Shown here: positions 23,850-33,943 of the stretch, one piece after another
Layout: each line of letters opens with the position of its first letter
Position numbering within the stretch: the stretch's first letter is position 1
Assembly (NCBI GenBank): GCA_021781495.1
Contig: JAJXWS010000025.1
Location: forward strand, 1 to 41,122
Source: Acidobacteriota bacterium
GTDB lineage: Bacteria; Acidobacteriota; Terriglobia; Terriglobales; Acidobacteriaceae
Length of the DNA: 41,122 bases
Direction: 5' to 3'
The notes under the pieces: model-generated
Told to the model about the DNA's origin: nothing
What the model saw: the letters and a program-made list of their open reading frames with translations, nothing else
Databases searched by the model: none
Translations under genes and position numbers: made by a program

Positions 23850-25535
23850 ATGAGACTGTTTCACTTGTTTGCTTTCGCAGCAGCCGCCATCACCGTCCCC
23901 GTAGCGCAGGCGCAGACCAACGCCCCCGCGCCCAGCCATGCGCCGGACTCCGCCGCCACCCTCGCCTACATCCACTCCGCATGGGACACCCTTACCCGCT
24001 CCATGACCGAGTGCCACTCCCTCGTCGATATCAAGATCACCGCCACCCCCGTTCTCTACCTGCCCGCGGAGATGCCCGCGCCGCCTGAGGTCAAGGCGCT
24101 CGAAGAAAAGTGCCACGTCCGCGTGGTCTCGTTGCCGCGCCGCATCGAAAAGATCGCCGACGTGCGCCCCGAGGAACTGCCCGCCGAGGGCCTGCTCTAC
24201 CTGCCCAATCCCTACGTCGTCCCCGGCGGCCGCTTCAACGAGATGTACGGCTGGGACAGCTACTTCATCGTCCTCGGCCTCGAGGCCGATCACCGCGAAG
24301 CCCTCGCCAGGGACATGGTCGACAACTTCCTCTTTGAGATTGAGCACTACGGCGCCGTACTGAATGCAAATCGCACCTACTACCTCACGCGCTCGCAGCC
24401 GCCCTTCCTCACCTCCATGATTCGCGCCGTCTACGAGAATCCCGTCAGCTTCCCCGCCACGCCCGAGGGCCGCGAGCAGGCGCACGCATGGCTGGAGCGA
24501 GCCTTCACGCTCGCGGAGAAGGATTACTCCACCTGGACCCGTCCCGAGCACGCCATTGCCCGCACCGGTCTTGCCCGCTACTACGACTACGGCTCAGGCC
24601 CCGTGCCGGAGATGGCCGACGACAGCAACTACTACGTCGATGTCATCCACTGGCTCGTCGACCATCCGCACGCCGGCGGCAGCAGCTTCCTGCTCAAAGC
24701 ATCCGAGCACCCTGAAGCAGCCGAGGCCGCTCGCCTCAAGCAGACCAGCTGCGACGTCCACGCCAGCGTCGTCTGCCTGCGCGCCTGGTATGGTGGCTAC
24801 CGGCTCACGCGCGACTACTATCTCGGCGACCGCGCCATGCGCGAGTCCGGCTTCGATCCCGCCTTCCGCTTCGGCCCCTTTAACGGCGCCACGCATCACT
24901 ACGCGCCCGTCTGCCTCAACAGCCTGCTCTACCGCTACGAGCGCGACATGCAACACTTCGCCTTCCTGCTCGACAAGCCCGCGGATGTCGTCCGCTGGGA
25001 TCACCGCGCCAAATTGCGCAGCGCCGCTATCCAGCGCTATCTGTGGCAGCCCAAATCCGGCGTCTTCGCCGACTACGATTTCGTCCTCCATAAGCCGTCC
25101 ACCTACGCCTACATCAGCTCGCTCTACCCGCTGTGGGCCGGCGTGGCCACCCGCGAACAGGCCGCCAAAATCGTGGCCAAGCTCAACCTGTTCGAGCGCG
25201 CCGGCGGCCTCTCCATGAGCAACTACAACAGCGGCATGCAGTGGGACGAGCCCTTCGGATGGGCGCCCACCAACTGGATCTCCGTCGCCGGCCTCGATGC
25301 CAGCGGCTTCCGCGACGCGGCGCAGCGCATTGCGCGCAAATGGAACGCCACCATCGACGCCGGATTCGCGCAGGACGGCACGCTGCGCGAAAAGTACAAC
25401 GTCGTCTCCGGCAACGCCAACGTCAAGGTCAGCGCCGGCTACTCCGTCAACCAGATCGGCTTCGGCTGGACCAACGCCAGCTATCTCAAGATGCGCGAAG
25501 TCCTCGCCGAACCGGCAACGCAGCCCGTGCAGTAG
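23850..25535 (+). CDS. treA: Secreted alpha,alpha-trehalase (GH37)
   Basis: A 561-residue enzyme that splits trehalose into two glucoses by an inverting mechanism. The signal peptide MRLFHLFAFAAAAITVPVAQAQ indicates a periplasmic enzyme, as for TreA. Both family signatures are present: PGGRFNEMYGWDSY and QWDEPFGWAP. The (alpha/alpha)6 barrel spans nearly the whole mature chain. CGGAG sits about 7 bp before the ATG at 23850. The gene ends at a strong terminator shared with the convergent GH3 gene. It would let the cell use external trehalose from fungi or stressed bacteria. Confidence 0.95.
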   Translation: MRLFHLFAFAAAAITVPVAQAQTNAPAPSHAPDSAATLAYIHSAWDTLTRSMTECHSLVDIKITATPVLYLPAEMPAPPEVKALEEKCHVRVVSLPRRIEKIADVRPEELPAEGLLYLPNPYVVPGGRFNEMYGWDSYFIVLGLEADHREALARDMVDNFLFEIEHYGAVLNANRTYYLTRSQPPFLTSMIRAVYENPVSFPATPEGREQAHAWLERAFTLAEKDYSTWTRPEHAIARTGLARYYDYGSGPVPEMADDSNYYVDVIHWLVDHPHAGGSSFLLKASEHPEAAEAARLKQTSCDVHASVVCLRAWYGGYRLTRDYYLGDRAMRESGFDPAFRFGPFNGATHHYAPVCLNSLLYRYERDMQHFAFLLDKPADVVRWDHRAKLRSAAIQRYLWQPKSGVFADYDFVLHKPSTYAYISSLYPLWAGVATREQAAKIVAKLNLFERAGGLSMSNYNSGMQWDEPFGWAPTNWISVAGLDASGFRDAAQRIARKWNATIDAGFAQDGTLREKYNVVSGNANVKVSAGYSVNQIGFGWTNASYLKMREVLAEPATQPVQ

Positions 25536-25556
25536 GCACGCGCAATCCACAAACAA

Positions 25557-25593
25557 GAAGGGTGCATCCCGCCGCGGGATGCACCCTTCGTTT
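25557..25593. terminator. Bidirectional terminator between trehalase and GH3 genes
   Basis: A perfect 15-bp stem (25557-25571 with 25575-25589) and 3-base loop are followed by GTTTC on the + strand and CTTGTTTG on the minus strand. It lies between two convergent genes and can serve both. Confidence 0.9.
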
Positions 25594-25619
25594 CTGCATG
25601 CCCTGGCTGGCCGCTTCCG

Positions 25620-28289
25620 CTACTCCGGAAGCGTCTTCGTTCCGCTCACGTGGAAGCTGCCCGTCACCACCGGCGCGCCGGTATTCGGCTGGCCGCCTCC
25701 CACTGAGACCGTGTAATCGCCCTCAGCCACCACCGGCTCGCCTGCCTCCGTCACCATGCTCATATCGCGCGGATTCAGCAGGAACTGCACCCGCTGCGAC
25801 GCTCCCGGCTCCAGATGCACGCGCCGGAAGCCACGCAGTGCGCGCAGCGGTGCTCCCGCCACCTTCGGGAAGCTCAGGTAAAGCTCGGCAACCTCATCGC
25901 CCGCGCTTTCGCCCGTGTTCTTCACCGTCACCGCGGCCGTAAACGGATCTCCCGCGCGCACGTCCTTGCTGTCGATTGTCAGGTCGCTGAAGGCAAAGCT
26001 CGTGTAGCTCAGCCCATAGCCGAACGGATACAGCGGCGTCCCTTCAAAATAGCGATACGTGCGTCCCTTCATCGCATAGTCTTCAAACGGCGGCAGCTGG
26101 TCAATGCCCGTGTAGAATGTCACCGGCAGCTTGCCTCCGGGGTTGTTCGTGCCAGAGAGTGTCTGCGCCACGGCAAGCCCGCCCTCCTCGCCCGGATACC
26201 ATGCATCCAGAATCGCGTTTGCATGCTCCTTGGCCCAGTTCACGGCCAGCGCGCTGCCGTTGGTCAGCACCACCACCAGCGGCTTGCCGGTCTTGCTCAG
26301 CGCCTCCAGCAGATCCTCCTCCGGCTTGGGCAGGGTGATCTCCGTGCGGTCGCCGCCCTTGAATCCGGGCACGTCCACCTTCATCTCCTCGCCTTCCAGC
26401 TCGCTGGTAATGCCCACCACGACCACCACCACGTCCGCCTTCTTCGCGGCCTCAATCGCGGCCGGCTGCGGCGTCATGTCCACCTTGGACCACACCAGCC
26501 GGGCGCTGATCTCGCGCTCCTCGCTCTGGCCGTACTCCACGTCCAGCTTGTAGGCCTTGCCCGCCTTCAGCTCCACACGGCCCGTCTTCACCTCCGCGCC
26601 GTGCGAGTTCCATGCGCTGGCCACGTCGTTGCCGTCCAGCTTCACGCGGAAGAACCCATTGGCCTTCAAGCCCAGGTTGTACTCGCCGCTCTCCTTCGGC
26701 GTCAGCGTCGCCTCCCAGTGGATGCCCAGCGGCTTTACATCCGCAGCCTCAGAGGGCAACGGCTGCGCGGCGGCATCAATCCCGCGCTCCACGCGCGTGG
26801 CCAGCACCGGCGGCTTGGCCGCGTCAGGAGAAAGCCCGATCGGCGGCATCGTGGAGTAGCTCGCCATCACGCCCGGCTTGCCGTTCGTCGTCAGCAACTC
26901 CGCCGGAACCGGCGATGCCTGCTTGCCTAGGAACTGCGTGCCTTCCTCGTAGTCGATCGTGTCATTCGCAAACTCCTGCTTCATTCCATCCAGTATCGAG
27001 ATCGTGTGGTACGGAATGCCCGTATAGTTGCCCAGCAGGAATCGCGTCTGGTTGGCCAGCGGCCCAATCACCGCAATGCGGATGTTCGACGACTTGATCG
27101 GCAGCGCGCCATCGTTCTTCAGCAGCACCATCGACTCGTTCGCCAGCTTCAATGCCAGAGCCTTGTGCGCAGGGCTGTTCAGCTCGCTCTCCTGGATCTT
27201 CGAGAACGGCACCATGCTCGGCGGGTCAAACATGCCCAGCTTGATCCGCGCCGTAAACAGCCGCACCAGCGCCGTGTCGATATCGCTCTCCTTCGCGTAG
27301 CCTTGCTTCACGGCATCTACATACGGCTTGTAGTCGTGGTCGTCCTTCACCTTGGCAAAGAAGTCCGCGCACTCGTTGTCCATGCCCCGCTGCAGGCTGA
27401 TGCCCGAGGCCTGCGCCTGCGTCGGCTTGAAGTGATGCCCGCTGAAGATGTCAATCACCGCGCCGCAGTCCGACACAACGTAGCCCTGGAAGCCCCACTT
27501 GTTGCGCAGCTGGTGCTCCAGCAGAAACTCGTTCGCGCACGCCGGCTGCCCGTTGATGCTGTTGTACGCGCACATCACGGAGTCCGCCTTGCCCTCCACC
27601 ACGGCCGCGCGGAACGCCGGCAGATACGTATCCACCTCGTCATGCTTGCTCACGTCCACGTTCGCCTTGTGCCGTGTCGGCTCCGGCCCGCTGTGCACGG
27701 CAAAGTGCTTCGGCGTCGCAATCACGCGATAGTAGCGCGGATCGTCGCCCTGCATGCCCGTCACAAACGCCACGCCCATCCGCCCGGTCAGGTACGGATC
27801 CTCGCCGTAGGTCTCCTGCCCGCGGCCCCACCGCGGATCACGGAAGATGTTCAGGTTCGGCGCCCAGAAGTCCAACCCCTGAAAAATGTTGCTGTGTCCG
27901 CCGTTGGCCCGCACCGCCTGCGCATTCTTGATGCGCGCCTCGGTGCTGATATCCACGCCCATGTGGTGGATCGCCGCCGGGTCAAACGTCGCGCCCAGGC
28001 CGATCGGCTCCGGAAACTCCGTCGTTCCATTCACCGCCACGCCGTGCAGCGACTCGCTCCACCAGTCATAGCTGGGCACGCCGAGCCGGGGAATGGCCCG
28101 CGCCTGATTCACCAACTGGCTGGCCTTCTCTTCCAGCGTCATCCGGTGCACCAGGTCCACCGCGCGCTGCTCTGCAGAGAGTTCCGTGTTAAGGTATGCG
28201 GGCTTCTCGGCACTCTGGCCCCACGCCGCGCACGCCATTCCCAGGCAGGCCAACCCTGCCGCTATCCATCGCTGTCCCAGGCAATTCAT
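25620..28289 (-). CDS. Secreted GH3 beta-glucosidase/xylosidase with PA14 insert
   Basis: An 889-residue exported glycosidase. ATG at 28289 has GAGG about 6 bp upstream; GTG at 28301 is a less likely start. The signal peptide ends near AAWGQ. Order: GH3 TIM barrel (about 30-330) with KHFAVHSG and nucleophile Asp274 in YVVSDCG; alpha/beta sandwich (about 370 onward) split by a PA14 domain at about 490-610 (ANGFFRVKLDGNDV); then the rest of the sandwich with DAWYPGEEGG; and a fibronectin-III-like domain at the end. PA14 inserts often narrow or shape the binding site of beta-glucosidases. Beta-glucosidase, xylosidase or related activity cannot be separated here. Confidence 0.93.
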   Translation of the reverse strand: MNCLGQRWIAAGLACLGMACAAWGQSAEKPAYLNTELSAEQRAVDLVHRMTLEEKASQLVNQARAIPRLGVPSYDWWSESLHGVAVNGTTEFPEPIGLGATFDPAAIHHMGVDISTEARIKNAQAVRANGGHSNIFQGLDFWAPNLNIFRDPRWGRGQETYGEDPYLTGRMGVAFVTGMQGDDPRYYRVIATPKHFAVHSGPEPTRHKANVDVSKHDEVDTYLPAFRAAVVEGKADSVMCAYNSINGQPACANEFLLEHQLRNKWGFQGYVVSDCGAVIDIFSGHHFKPTQAQASGISLQRGMDNECADFFAKVKDDHDYKPYVDAVKQGYAKESDIDTALVRLFTARIKLGMFDPPSMVPFSKIQESELNSPAHKALALKLANESMVLLKNDGALPIKSSNIRIAVIGPLANQTRFLLGNYTGIPYHTISILDGMKQEFANDTIDYEEGTQFLGKQASPVPAELLTTNGKPGVMASYSTMPPIGLSPDAAKPPVLATRVERGIDAAAQPLPSEAADVKPLGIHWEATLTPKESGEYNLGLKANGFFRVKLDGNDVASAWNSHGAEVKTGRVELKAGKAYKLDVEYGQSEEREISARLVWSKVDMTPQPAAIEAAKKADVVVVVVGITSELEGEEMKVDVPGFKGGDRTEITLPKPEEDLLEALSKTGKPLVVVLTNGSALAVNWAKEHANAILDAWYPGEEGGLAVAQTLSGTNNPGGKLPVTFYTGIDQLPPFEDYAMKGRTYRYFEGTPLYPFGYGLSYTSFAFSDLTIDSKDVRAGDPFTAAVTVKNTGESAGDEVAELYLSFPKVAGAPLRALRGFRRVHLEPGASQRVQFLLNPRDMSMVTEAGEPVVAEGDYTVSVGGGQPNTGAPVVTGSFHVSGTKTLPE

Positions 28290-28365
28290 CCAGCACCTCA
28301 CAGGCAGGAAAATCGGCCCCGACCGTTGGCGCCGAGAAAACGTTAGCCTGCCTTCCGGTTGCCAA

Positions 28366-28394
28366 CCCTAATGCCCCGGAACATGTCATGTCAA
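28366..28394 (-). promoter_or_regulatory. Candidate promoter of the GH3 gene
   Basis: On the minus strand a perfect -35 hexamer TTGACA (28394-28389) is followed 17 bp later by TTAGGG (28371-28366), a weak -10. It lies about 77 bp upstream of the GH3 start. The spacing and -35 are good, the -10 is poor. The -35 also falls in a CATGACATG near-palindrome that could bind a regulator. Confidence 0.35.
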
Positions 28395-28524
28395 GAGAAA
28401 GACCGGCAAATTACCCTTATAAAAATCGCTTTATCCCGCAAGCGCTGGTTTCGCGCACACGGAGCGCGTTTCCGCCCTCGGCAGGTCATTCCAGCGTTAC
28501 GAAACAGAAGGGATTCCCGGTGCC

Positions 28525-29595
28525 TCAGGCACTCGGCTCAAAGAAGTCCCCAAGCCCGGCGCGCACCGCGTGGTTCGCCATCTGCGTCTGAATCTCCAGC
28601 GCCAGCGCCAGCGCATCCCGGCCCTGGCGGGCGGTCACGCGCGGCTCGCGGCGCGTGCGCACCGCATCCACAAACGACTCAATCTCCAGCCGCAGCGGTT
28701 CGCCCGGCGTCACCGGCGGCTTGGCAAACGACAATCCCGGCCCCGGTCCGCCCGTATGCCCTGCGGCGGCCAGTTGCGCCAGCATCGCCGGGTCCACCCT
28801 GCCCCCGGCAATCGCCGCCGCAATCTCCGCCGGCACGCTCCCATCCAGCCGGATGACCAGCAGATCCTGCCGCGCATAGTCGATCGAGACATACTGCCGC
28901 GGCTGAAAGAACCTTAGCTTCCGTACCCGCTCCGTCGAAACCCGCGAGGCTGTAAAGTTCGCGACGCAGCCTGACTCGAACTCCACCCGGACATTCGCAA
29001 TATCCACCCGCGGCGACAGAATCGGCAGACCCACCGCGCGCACCTCGCGCACCGGCGAGTTGGCAAAGGTCAGCACAATGTCCAGATCGTGAATCATCAG
29101 GTCCAGCACCACGTCCACGTCCAGCGCGCGCGGCGTGAACACCGACAGGCGATGCGCCTCAAAGAACATGGGCCGGTGCAGTTGCGGCTGCACCGCCAGC
29201 ACGGCGGGGTTAAAGCGCTCCAGGTGGCCCGGCTGCAGAATGCGCCCCTTGCGTTCCGCCAGCGCAATCAGTTCGTCGGCTTCCGCAAGGCTGGCGGCAA
29301 TCGGCTTCTCCACCAGCACATCCACGCCCGCCTGCAGCAGCGCCGAGGCAACCGCGTGGTGCCGAACCGTGGGCACCGCAACTGTCGCGGCATGCAGGCG
29401 CAGATCCGCGGCCAGCAGCTCGTCCACGGTGGCAAACACCGGAACCGCGTACTTCTCCGCCACCTCTGCCGCGCGGCCCGCGTCCGGCTCCACGGCTGCG
29501 GCAAGGGCAACGCCCTGCCCCGCCGTCTCCAGCTCGCGATACACGCGCAGATGGTTGCGCCCGAAGGCTCCCGCCCCGGCCACGGCTACCCGCAA
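28525..29595 (-). CDS. Gfo/Idh/MocA-family NAD(P)-dependent oxidoreductase
   Basis: A 356-residue dehydrogenase. The N-terminal Rossmann fold starts with VAVAGAGAFGRNH, with EKPIAASLAEADELI as the family EKP motif and LQPGHLERFNPA next to it. The C-terminal alpha/beta domain has VLDLMIHDLDIVL, which carries the usual catalytic-region HD. The GHLERFNPA and DLMIHDLDI pattern is close to UDP-GlcNAc 3-dehydrogenases (GnnA type) that act in 2,3-diamino lipid A synthesis; this is a suggestion only. No ATG is available at the N-terminus: TTG at 29595 (or ATT just before) is the likely start. It follows a 72-residue gene by 20 bp. Confidence 0.85.
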   Translation of the reverse strand: MRVAVAGAGAFGRNHLRVYRELETAGQGVALAAAVEPDAGRAAEVAEKYAVPVFATVDELLAADLRLHAATVAVPTVRHHAVASALLQAGVDVLVEKPIAASLAEADELIALAERKGRILQPGHLERFNPAVLAVQPQLHRPMFFEAHRLSVFTPRALDVDVVLDLMIHDLDIVLTFANSPVREVRAVGLPILSPRVDIANVRVEFESGCVANFTASRVSTERVRKLRFFQPRQYVSIDYARQDLLVIRLDGSVPAEIAAAIAGGRVDPAMLAQLAAAGHTGGPGPGLSFAKPPVTPGEPLRLEIESFVDAVRTRREPRVTARQGRDALALALEIQTQMANHAVRAGLGDFFEPSA

Positions 29596-29615
29596 AATGG
29601 CTTCGCCGGCGATGG

Positions 29616-29834
29616 CTATGACTCCTGGCCCTGCACCGCCTTCAGGCAGCGGCCATACAGCTCCAGCAACTGGCTCACCTGCTCCTCGGTCTTCGGTCCG
29701 GAGGCGCCGCTGAATCCCGTCGAGGGAACAGCTGCCCGGCCCACGCCGGCCGTTCCGGCCACAAACTTCAGCAGGTCAAGCGCGATATCTTCATTGCGGC
29801 GGGCGCCAGGGCCCGCATTGGCAAGGGAATCCAT
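29616..29834 (-). CDS. Small hypothetical protein upstream of the oxidoreductase
   Basis: A 72-residue cytoplasmic-looking protein starting at ATG 29834 (MDSLANAGPG). It has a helix NEDIALDLLKFVAGTAG, a Pro/Gly-rich loop PSTGFSGASGPKTEE and a second helix EQVSQLLELYGRCLKAVQ. GGAG lies 11 bp before the start. No family is recognised. It is the first gene of a probable two-gene unit with the Gfo/Idh/MocA oxidoreductase, and divergent from folK, 90 bp away. The good helical pattern and its position make it likely to be real. Confidence 0.65.
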   Translation of the reverse strand: MDSLANAGPGARRNEDIALDLLKFVAGTAGVGRAAVPSTGFSGASGPKTEEQVSQLLELYGRCLKAVQGQES

Positions 29835-29924
29835 CCTGAAAAGTTCTCCGAAATGGATGCTACCAGAATCCTCCCCTCCAGCGTTCCACTGCGCCCGCAT
29901 CCCCAACGCGATACCCTGAAAGCA

Positions 29925-30449
29925 ATGCACATCGCCTACATCGGCGTCGGGGCAAACATCCCCAGCCACGCCGGCCCGCCACAGGCCACGCTGGCTGCGG
30001 CAGCCGAACACCTGGCCTCGCTCGGTCAAATCATCGCGCGTTCTTCGCTCTACTCCACCCAGCCCGTCGGCTTTGCGGACCAGCCCCGCTTCCTCAACGC
30101 CGTCATCGCGCTGCGCACCGGCCTTGCGCCGCACACCCTGCTCCAGCGCCTGCTCGCCCTGGAGCGCGACTTCGGCCGCGATCGTGCTCATGGCATTCCC
30201 AACGGCCCCCGCACGCTCGACCTCGACATCCTGCTCATGGACGACCTGGTCCTGCACGAAGCCGACCTCCAGATCCCCCATCCGCGCCTCGCCCAGCGCG
30301 CCTTCGTCCTCGTCCCGCTCGCGGAGATCGCCCCCGGCACCCCCGACCCGCGCACCGGCCGCACCGTCGCGCAGCTTCTCCAGGCCCTCCCGCCGCAGGC
30401 CAACGCCGTGCAGCCCATCACCGGCAGCCAATGGAGCGCCGCCCGGTAA
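29925..30449 (+). CDS. folK: 2-amino-4-hydroxy-6-hydroxymethyldihydropteridine diphosphokinase
   Basis: A 174-residue enzyme of folate synthesis that transfers pyrophosphate from ATP to hydroxymethyl-dihydropterin. Motifs in order: YIGVGANI at the N-terminus, SSLYSTQPVGFADQPRFLNAV split as SLYSTQPVG and FLNAV, the LERDFGRDR segment, GPRTLDLDILL with the magnesium-binding Asp pair, and IPHPRLAQRAFVLVPLAEI. The start at 29925 (MHIAYIG) fits the family; longer starts add non-homologous sequence. The stop is 9 bp before the tgt GTG start, indicating co-transcription. Confidence 0.95.
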   Translation: MHIAYIGVGANIPSHAGPPQATLAAAAEHLASLGQIIARSSLYSTQPVGFADQPRFLNAVIALRTGLAPHTLLQRLLALERDFGRDRAHGIPNGPRTLDLDILLMDDLVLHEADLQIPHPRLAQRAFVLVPLAEIAPGTPDPRTGRTVAQLLQALPPQANAVQPITGSQWSAAR

Positions 30450-31568
<1,119 letters not shown>

Positions 31569-31611
31569 CCGCCCGCATCGCACTCACCGGCACGTTCCAG
31601 GAGATCCTGCC

Positions 31612-32169
31612 ATGACCGCACAGCCCCCGCATCCGCCACGCGTTCCCTTGCTTCAGAAGGATCAGGTCACCCCGGAAGCCGCCGTGCTCTACCAGCAGCT
31701 TCTCGCCACCCGCGGCGTCGTGCCCAACATGTTCAAGGCCCTCGCCCACGTGCCCGATCTGGCGCTCGGCATCACCGCCCTGCTCAAGCCCCTCATGGGC
31801 GAGGGCGCCCTGCCCGCCTGGTACAAGGAGCTCATCGCCACCCGCGTTGCCTCGCTCAACCAGTGCGAGTACTGCGTCAGCGCGCATCGCCACCTCGCCC
31901 TTCAGCGCGGCGCGACCCCGCAGCAGGTGGCCAGCTACGATGCCTTCGAAACCGGTCCCTTCACGCAGAAAGAGAAGGCAGGCTTCCGCTACGCCAGCCT
32001 GCTCCACGCCTCCGGCCACGCCATCCACGACGCGGCCTTCCACGACCTCCAGGCGCACTTCAGCCCCGCAGAGATCGTCGAGCTCACCGTCCTCGCAGCG
32101 GCCTTTGAGATGTTCGCGCGCATCAACTCCTCGCTGCACATCCCCGTCACGCCGCTGCCCGCGGACTAG
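31612..32169 (+). CDS. Carboxymuconolactone decarboxylase / AhpD-like peroxidase-related protein
   Basis: A 185-residue helical protein. The redox motif is intact: NQCEYCVSAHRHLA, a CxxC followed three residues later by His, preceded by the helix WYKELIATRVASL. These features define peroxidase-related AhpD-fold proteins that reduce hydroperoxides or act with a thiol partner. The start at 31612 has AGGAG about 8 bp upstream. Its partner reductant is not in the window. It converges with the esterase gene, leaving 4 bp between stops. Confidence 0.88.
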   Translation: MTAQPPHPPRVPLLQKDQVTPEAAVLYQQLLATRGVVPNMFKALAHVPDLALGITALLKPLMGEGALPAWYKELIATRVASLNQCEYCVSAHRHLALQRGATPQQVASYDAFETGPFTQKEKAGFRYASLLHASGHAIHDAAFHDLQAHFSPAEIVELTVLAAAFEMFARINSSLHIPVTPLPAD

Positions 32170-32173
32170 CCGC

Positions 32174-33253
32174 CTACTTCGCCAGTTCCTTTACAAAGAA
32201 GTCGGCCATCATGTGGTTCGCTTCAATCGCCTCCGGCAGCTTTGAGTCGTACCAGAAGGCATGCGGCAGCGCGTCAAACAACACCATGCGCGCATCCACG
32301 CCCGCATGCAGATAAGCGCGTTCCAGGTTCGCCGTCCCGCTCAGCAGCAGGTCGCGCCCGCTGGTCACAAACAGCGTCGGCGGCAGCCCGTGCAAATCCG
32401 CATAGACTGGCGAAAGCACCGGATCCCTGGCGTCGGTCCTGCCCACATACTTCGGAAGATGCGCGCCCGTCGCAGGTGGATCCAGATGCCCTGCCAGCCC
32501 GCCAAGCGAGTACATCGCCTGCGAATCTCCCGCGCGCGCAAAGTCGCCCATGCCGCTGAAGATGCCCAGCGCCGCAGGCATTGGCAGCCCCAGCTGCTTC
32601 AGCTTCACCGCCACCTCGCCCGTCAGAATTGCCCCCGCCGACGTGCCGTAAATCACGATGTGCTCCGGCTTGTACGTCTTCAGCAGCTCGCGGTACACGG
32701 CCACGGAGTCCTCCACGGCCGCAGGAAACGGAGACTCCGGCGCCAGCCGGTACAGCACCGCCACCACCTTGATCTTCGTGTACCCGGCAATTGGAATCGT
32801 CTCCGTATAGGACCCCGAGTCCGAGTCGAACCCGCCGCCGTGCAGGTTCAGCAGCACCTTGTCGCGATTGCTTTCCGGCATCCCTTCCGGTGTCACAATG
32901 CGCACCGGCACGCCCGCCATCGTCGTATTCACCAGCGTATTCGGGCATAGCCTGCTCCACTCCGCCGCCGCCCGCACCGCCCACGCATCCGTGCTGCGCC
33001 GGCGCTCTGCCAGCGGCACAGCTGGCCCCTGGTCGGGCACCACGCGGCTCAGCCACTGCTGCGCCTCCGGGCTCAGTTCCTGCGGAATGGGCACTACCCG
33101 CGTCACGTGTGCCGTTCCCTGCGCGTCAATGTAGCTGGTGTCGCGCATCGGGGCCTCCGTCGCCGTCGTGGGCTTCAGCGCCGCCTGTTGGGCCATCAGC
33201 GCCGAGGGCGCAAACAAAAGCAGAGACGCGGTGCAGCGAAATACCAGTGACAT
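32174..33253 (-). CDS. Secreted alpha/beta hydrolase, hormone-sensitive-lipase-type esterase
   Basis: A 359-residue exported esterase. The start at 33253 gives a signal peptide (MSLVFRCTASLLLFAPSALMA-Q). The oxyanion motif is LNLHGGGF, the nucleophile Ser is in YGTSAGA (GDSAG in most family IV lipases), the acid Asp is in SGRDLLLSG and the His in LPHAFWYD. A cap region lies at the N-terminus (about 60-140). It probably hydrolyses short acyl or acetyl esters; with the glycosidases nearby, sugar-ester removal is possible but not shown. AGGGAGG precedes the start by about 11 bp. Confidence 0.9.
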   Translation of the reverse strand: MSLVFRCTASLLLFAPSALMAQQAALKPTTATEAPMRDTSYIDAQGTAHVTRVVPIPQELSPEAQQWLSRVVPDQGPAVPLAERRRSTDAWAVRAAAEWSRLCPNTLVNTTMAGVPVRIVTPEGMPESNRDKVLLNLHGGGFDSDSGSYTETIPIAGYTKIKVVAVLYRLAPESPFPAAVEDSVAVYRELLKTYKPEHIVIYGTSAGAILTGEVAVKLKQLGLPMPAALGIFSGMGDFARAGDSQAMYSLGGLAGHLDPPATGAHLPKYVGRTDARDPVLSPVYADLHGLPPTLFVTSGRDLLLSGTANLERAYLHAGVDARMVLFDALPHAFWYDSKLPEAIEANHMMADFFVKELAK

Positions 33254-33369
33254 TCCGACGGTATCCTCCCTTGGGAAATCCCTTCGCCACCGTACCTGCC
33301 GGCGGCATCCGGACCCGTTCACCATACCAGACCACGCCTGCCCCGCGAATCACTTGCATCCGTGCCGCG

Positions 33370-33406
33370 CAAAACAAACGGGGAGCGGCAATGTTCGCTC
33401 CCCGTT
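33370..33406 (-). terminator. Terminator of the sigma-like gene pair
   Basis: AACGGGGAGCG (33377-33387) pairs perfectly with CGCTCCCCGTT (33396-33406) around an 8-base loop. On the minus strand the stem is followed by TGTTTTG, a T-rich run. It is 22 bp after the stop of the sigma-like gene. Confidence 0.85.
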
Positions 33407-33427
33407 CGCGGTTCGTCGTACTTGGGA

Positions 33428-33943
33428 TTACTTCGGCAGTATCAGCAGCCCTGCCTCCAGCAGGATCTCCGTCAGTCGATCCAGTGCCCGCGGAAGCCGG
33501 CTGTGTACCGCGCGCGCACTCATGCCCAGCAGGTCAGCGGTCTCGGCCTGCGTATACTCCTGCAGCACAATCCGGCTCAGGATGCGGCGATCCAGCGCGC
33601 CCAGCTGATTCAGGCATCGCTCCACATCCAGAACAAAGATCACCGCGTCCTCAAACGTGCGGACCGGCCTGCTGGAAACCCATCCCCGCGCAATCGGCTC
33701 CCCCAGAATCGAGGGCGCCCGCCCCACCTGCATCGACGCATACAGGTAACGCCGCAGCATGCCTTCCGTGTGCTTGCGATAGAAGGCCAGGCTTGCATCC
33801 GGCTTCCCGGCACTGGCGCTTTCCTGCGCCGTCTGCTCGGGTCTTGCCATCTCCTTTTCTCTGTCTATTCCCGGGTCTGCAGACCAGATCTTGCGTGGAC
33901 TGCTGGCTCCCCAGATCAACGGCAACCGCAGGGCTGCGCTCAT
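33428..33943 (-). CDS. Sigma-70 region 4-like regulatory protein
   Basis: A 171-residue protein. The start at 33943 has GGGAGG about 6 bp upstream and overlaps the stop of the zinc-ribbon gene (ATGA). Residues about 55-90 are helical without a clear region 2 signature. Residues about 105-160 form a region-4-like helix-turn-helix: NQLGALDRRILSRIVLQEYT, then TADLLGMSARAVHSRLPRALDRL. Without recognisable region 2 it may be a divergent ECF sigma factor or a DNA-binding protein that borrowed region 4. Translational coupling with the zinc-ribbon protein suggests they act together, perhaps as sigma and modulator. Confidence 0.75.
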   Translation of the reverse strand: MSAALRLPLIWGASSPRKIWSADPGIDREKEMARPEQTAQESASAGKPDASLAFYRKHTEGMLRRYLYASMQVGRAPSILGEPIARGWVSSRPVRTFEDAVIFVLDVERCLNQLGALDRRILSRIVLQEYTQAETADLLGMSARAVHSRLPRALDRLTEILLEAGLLILPK

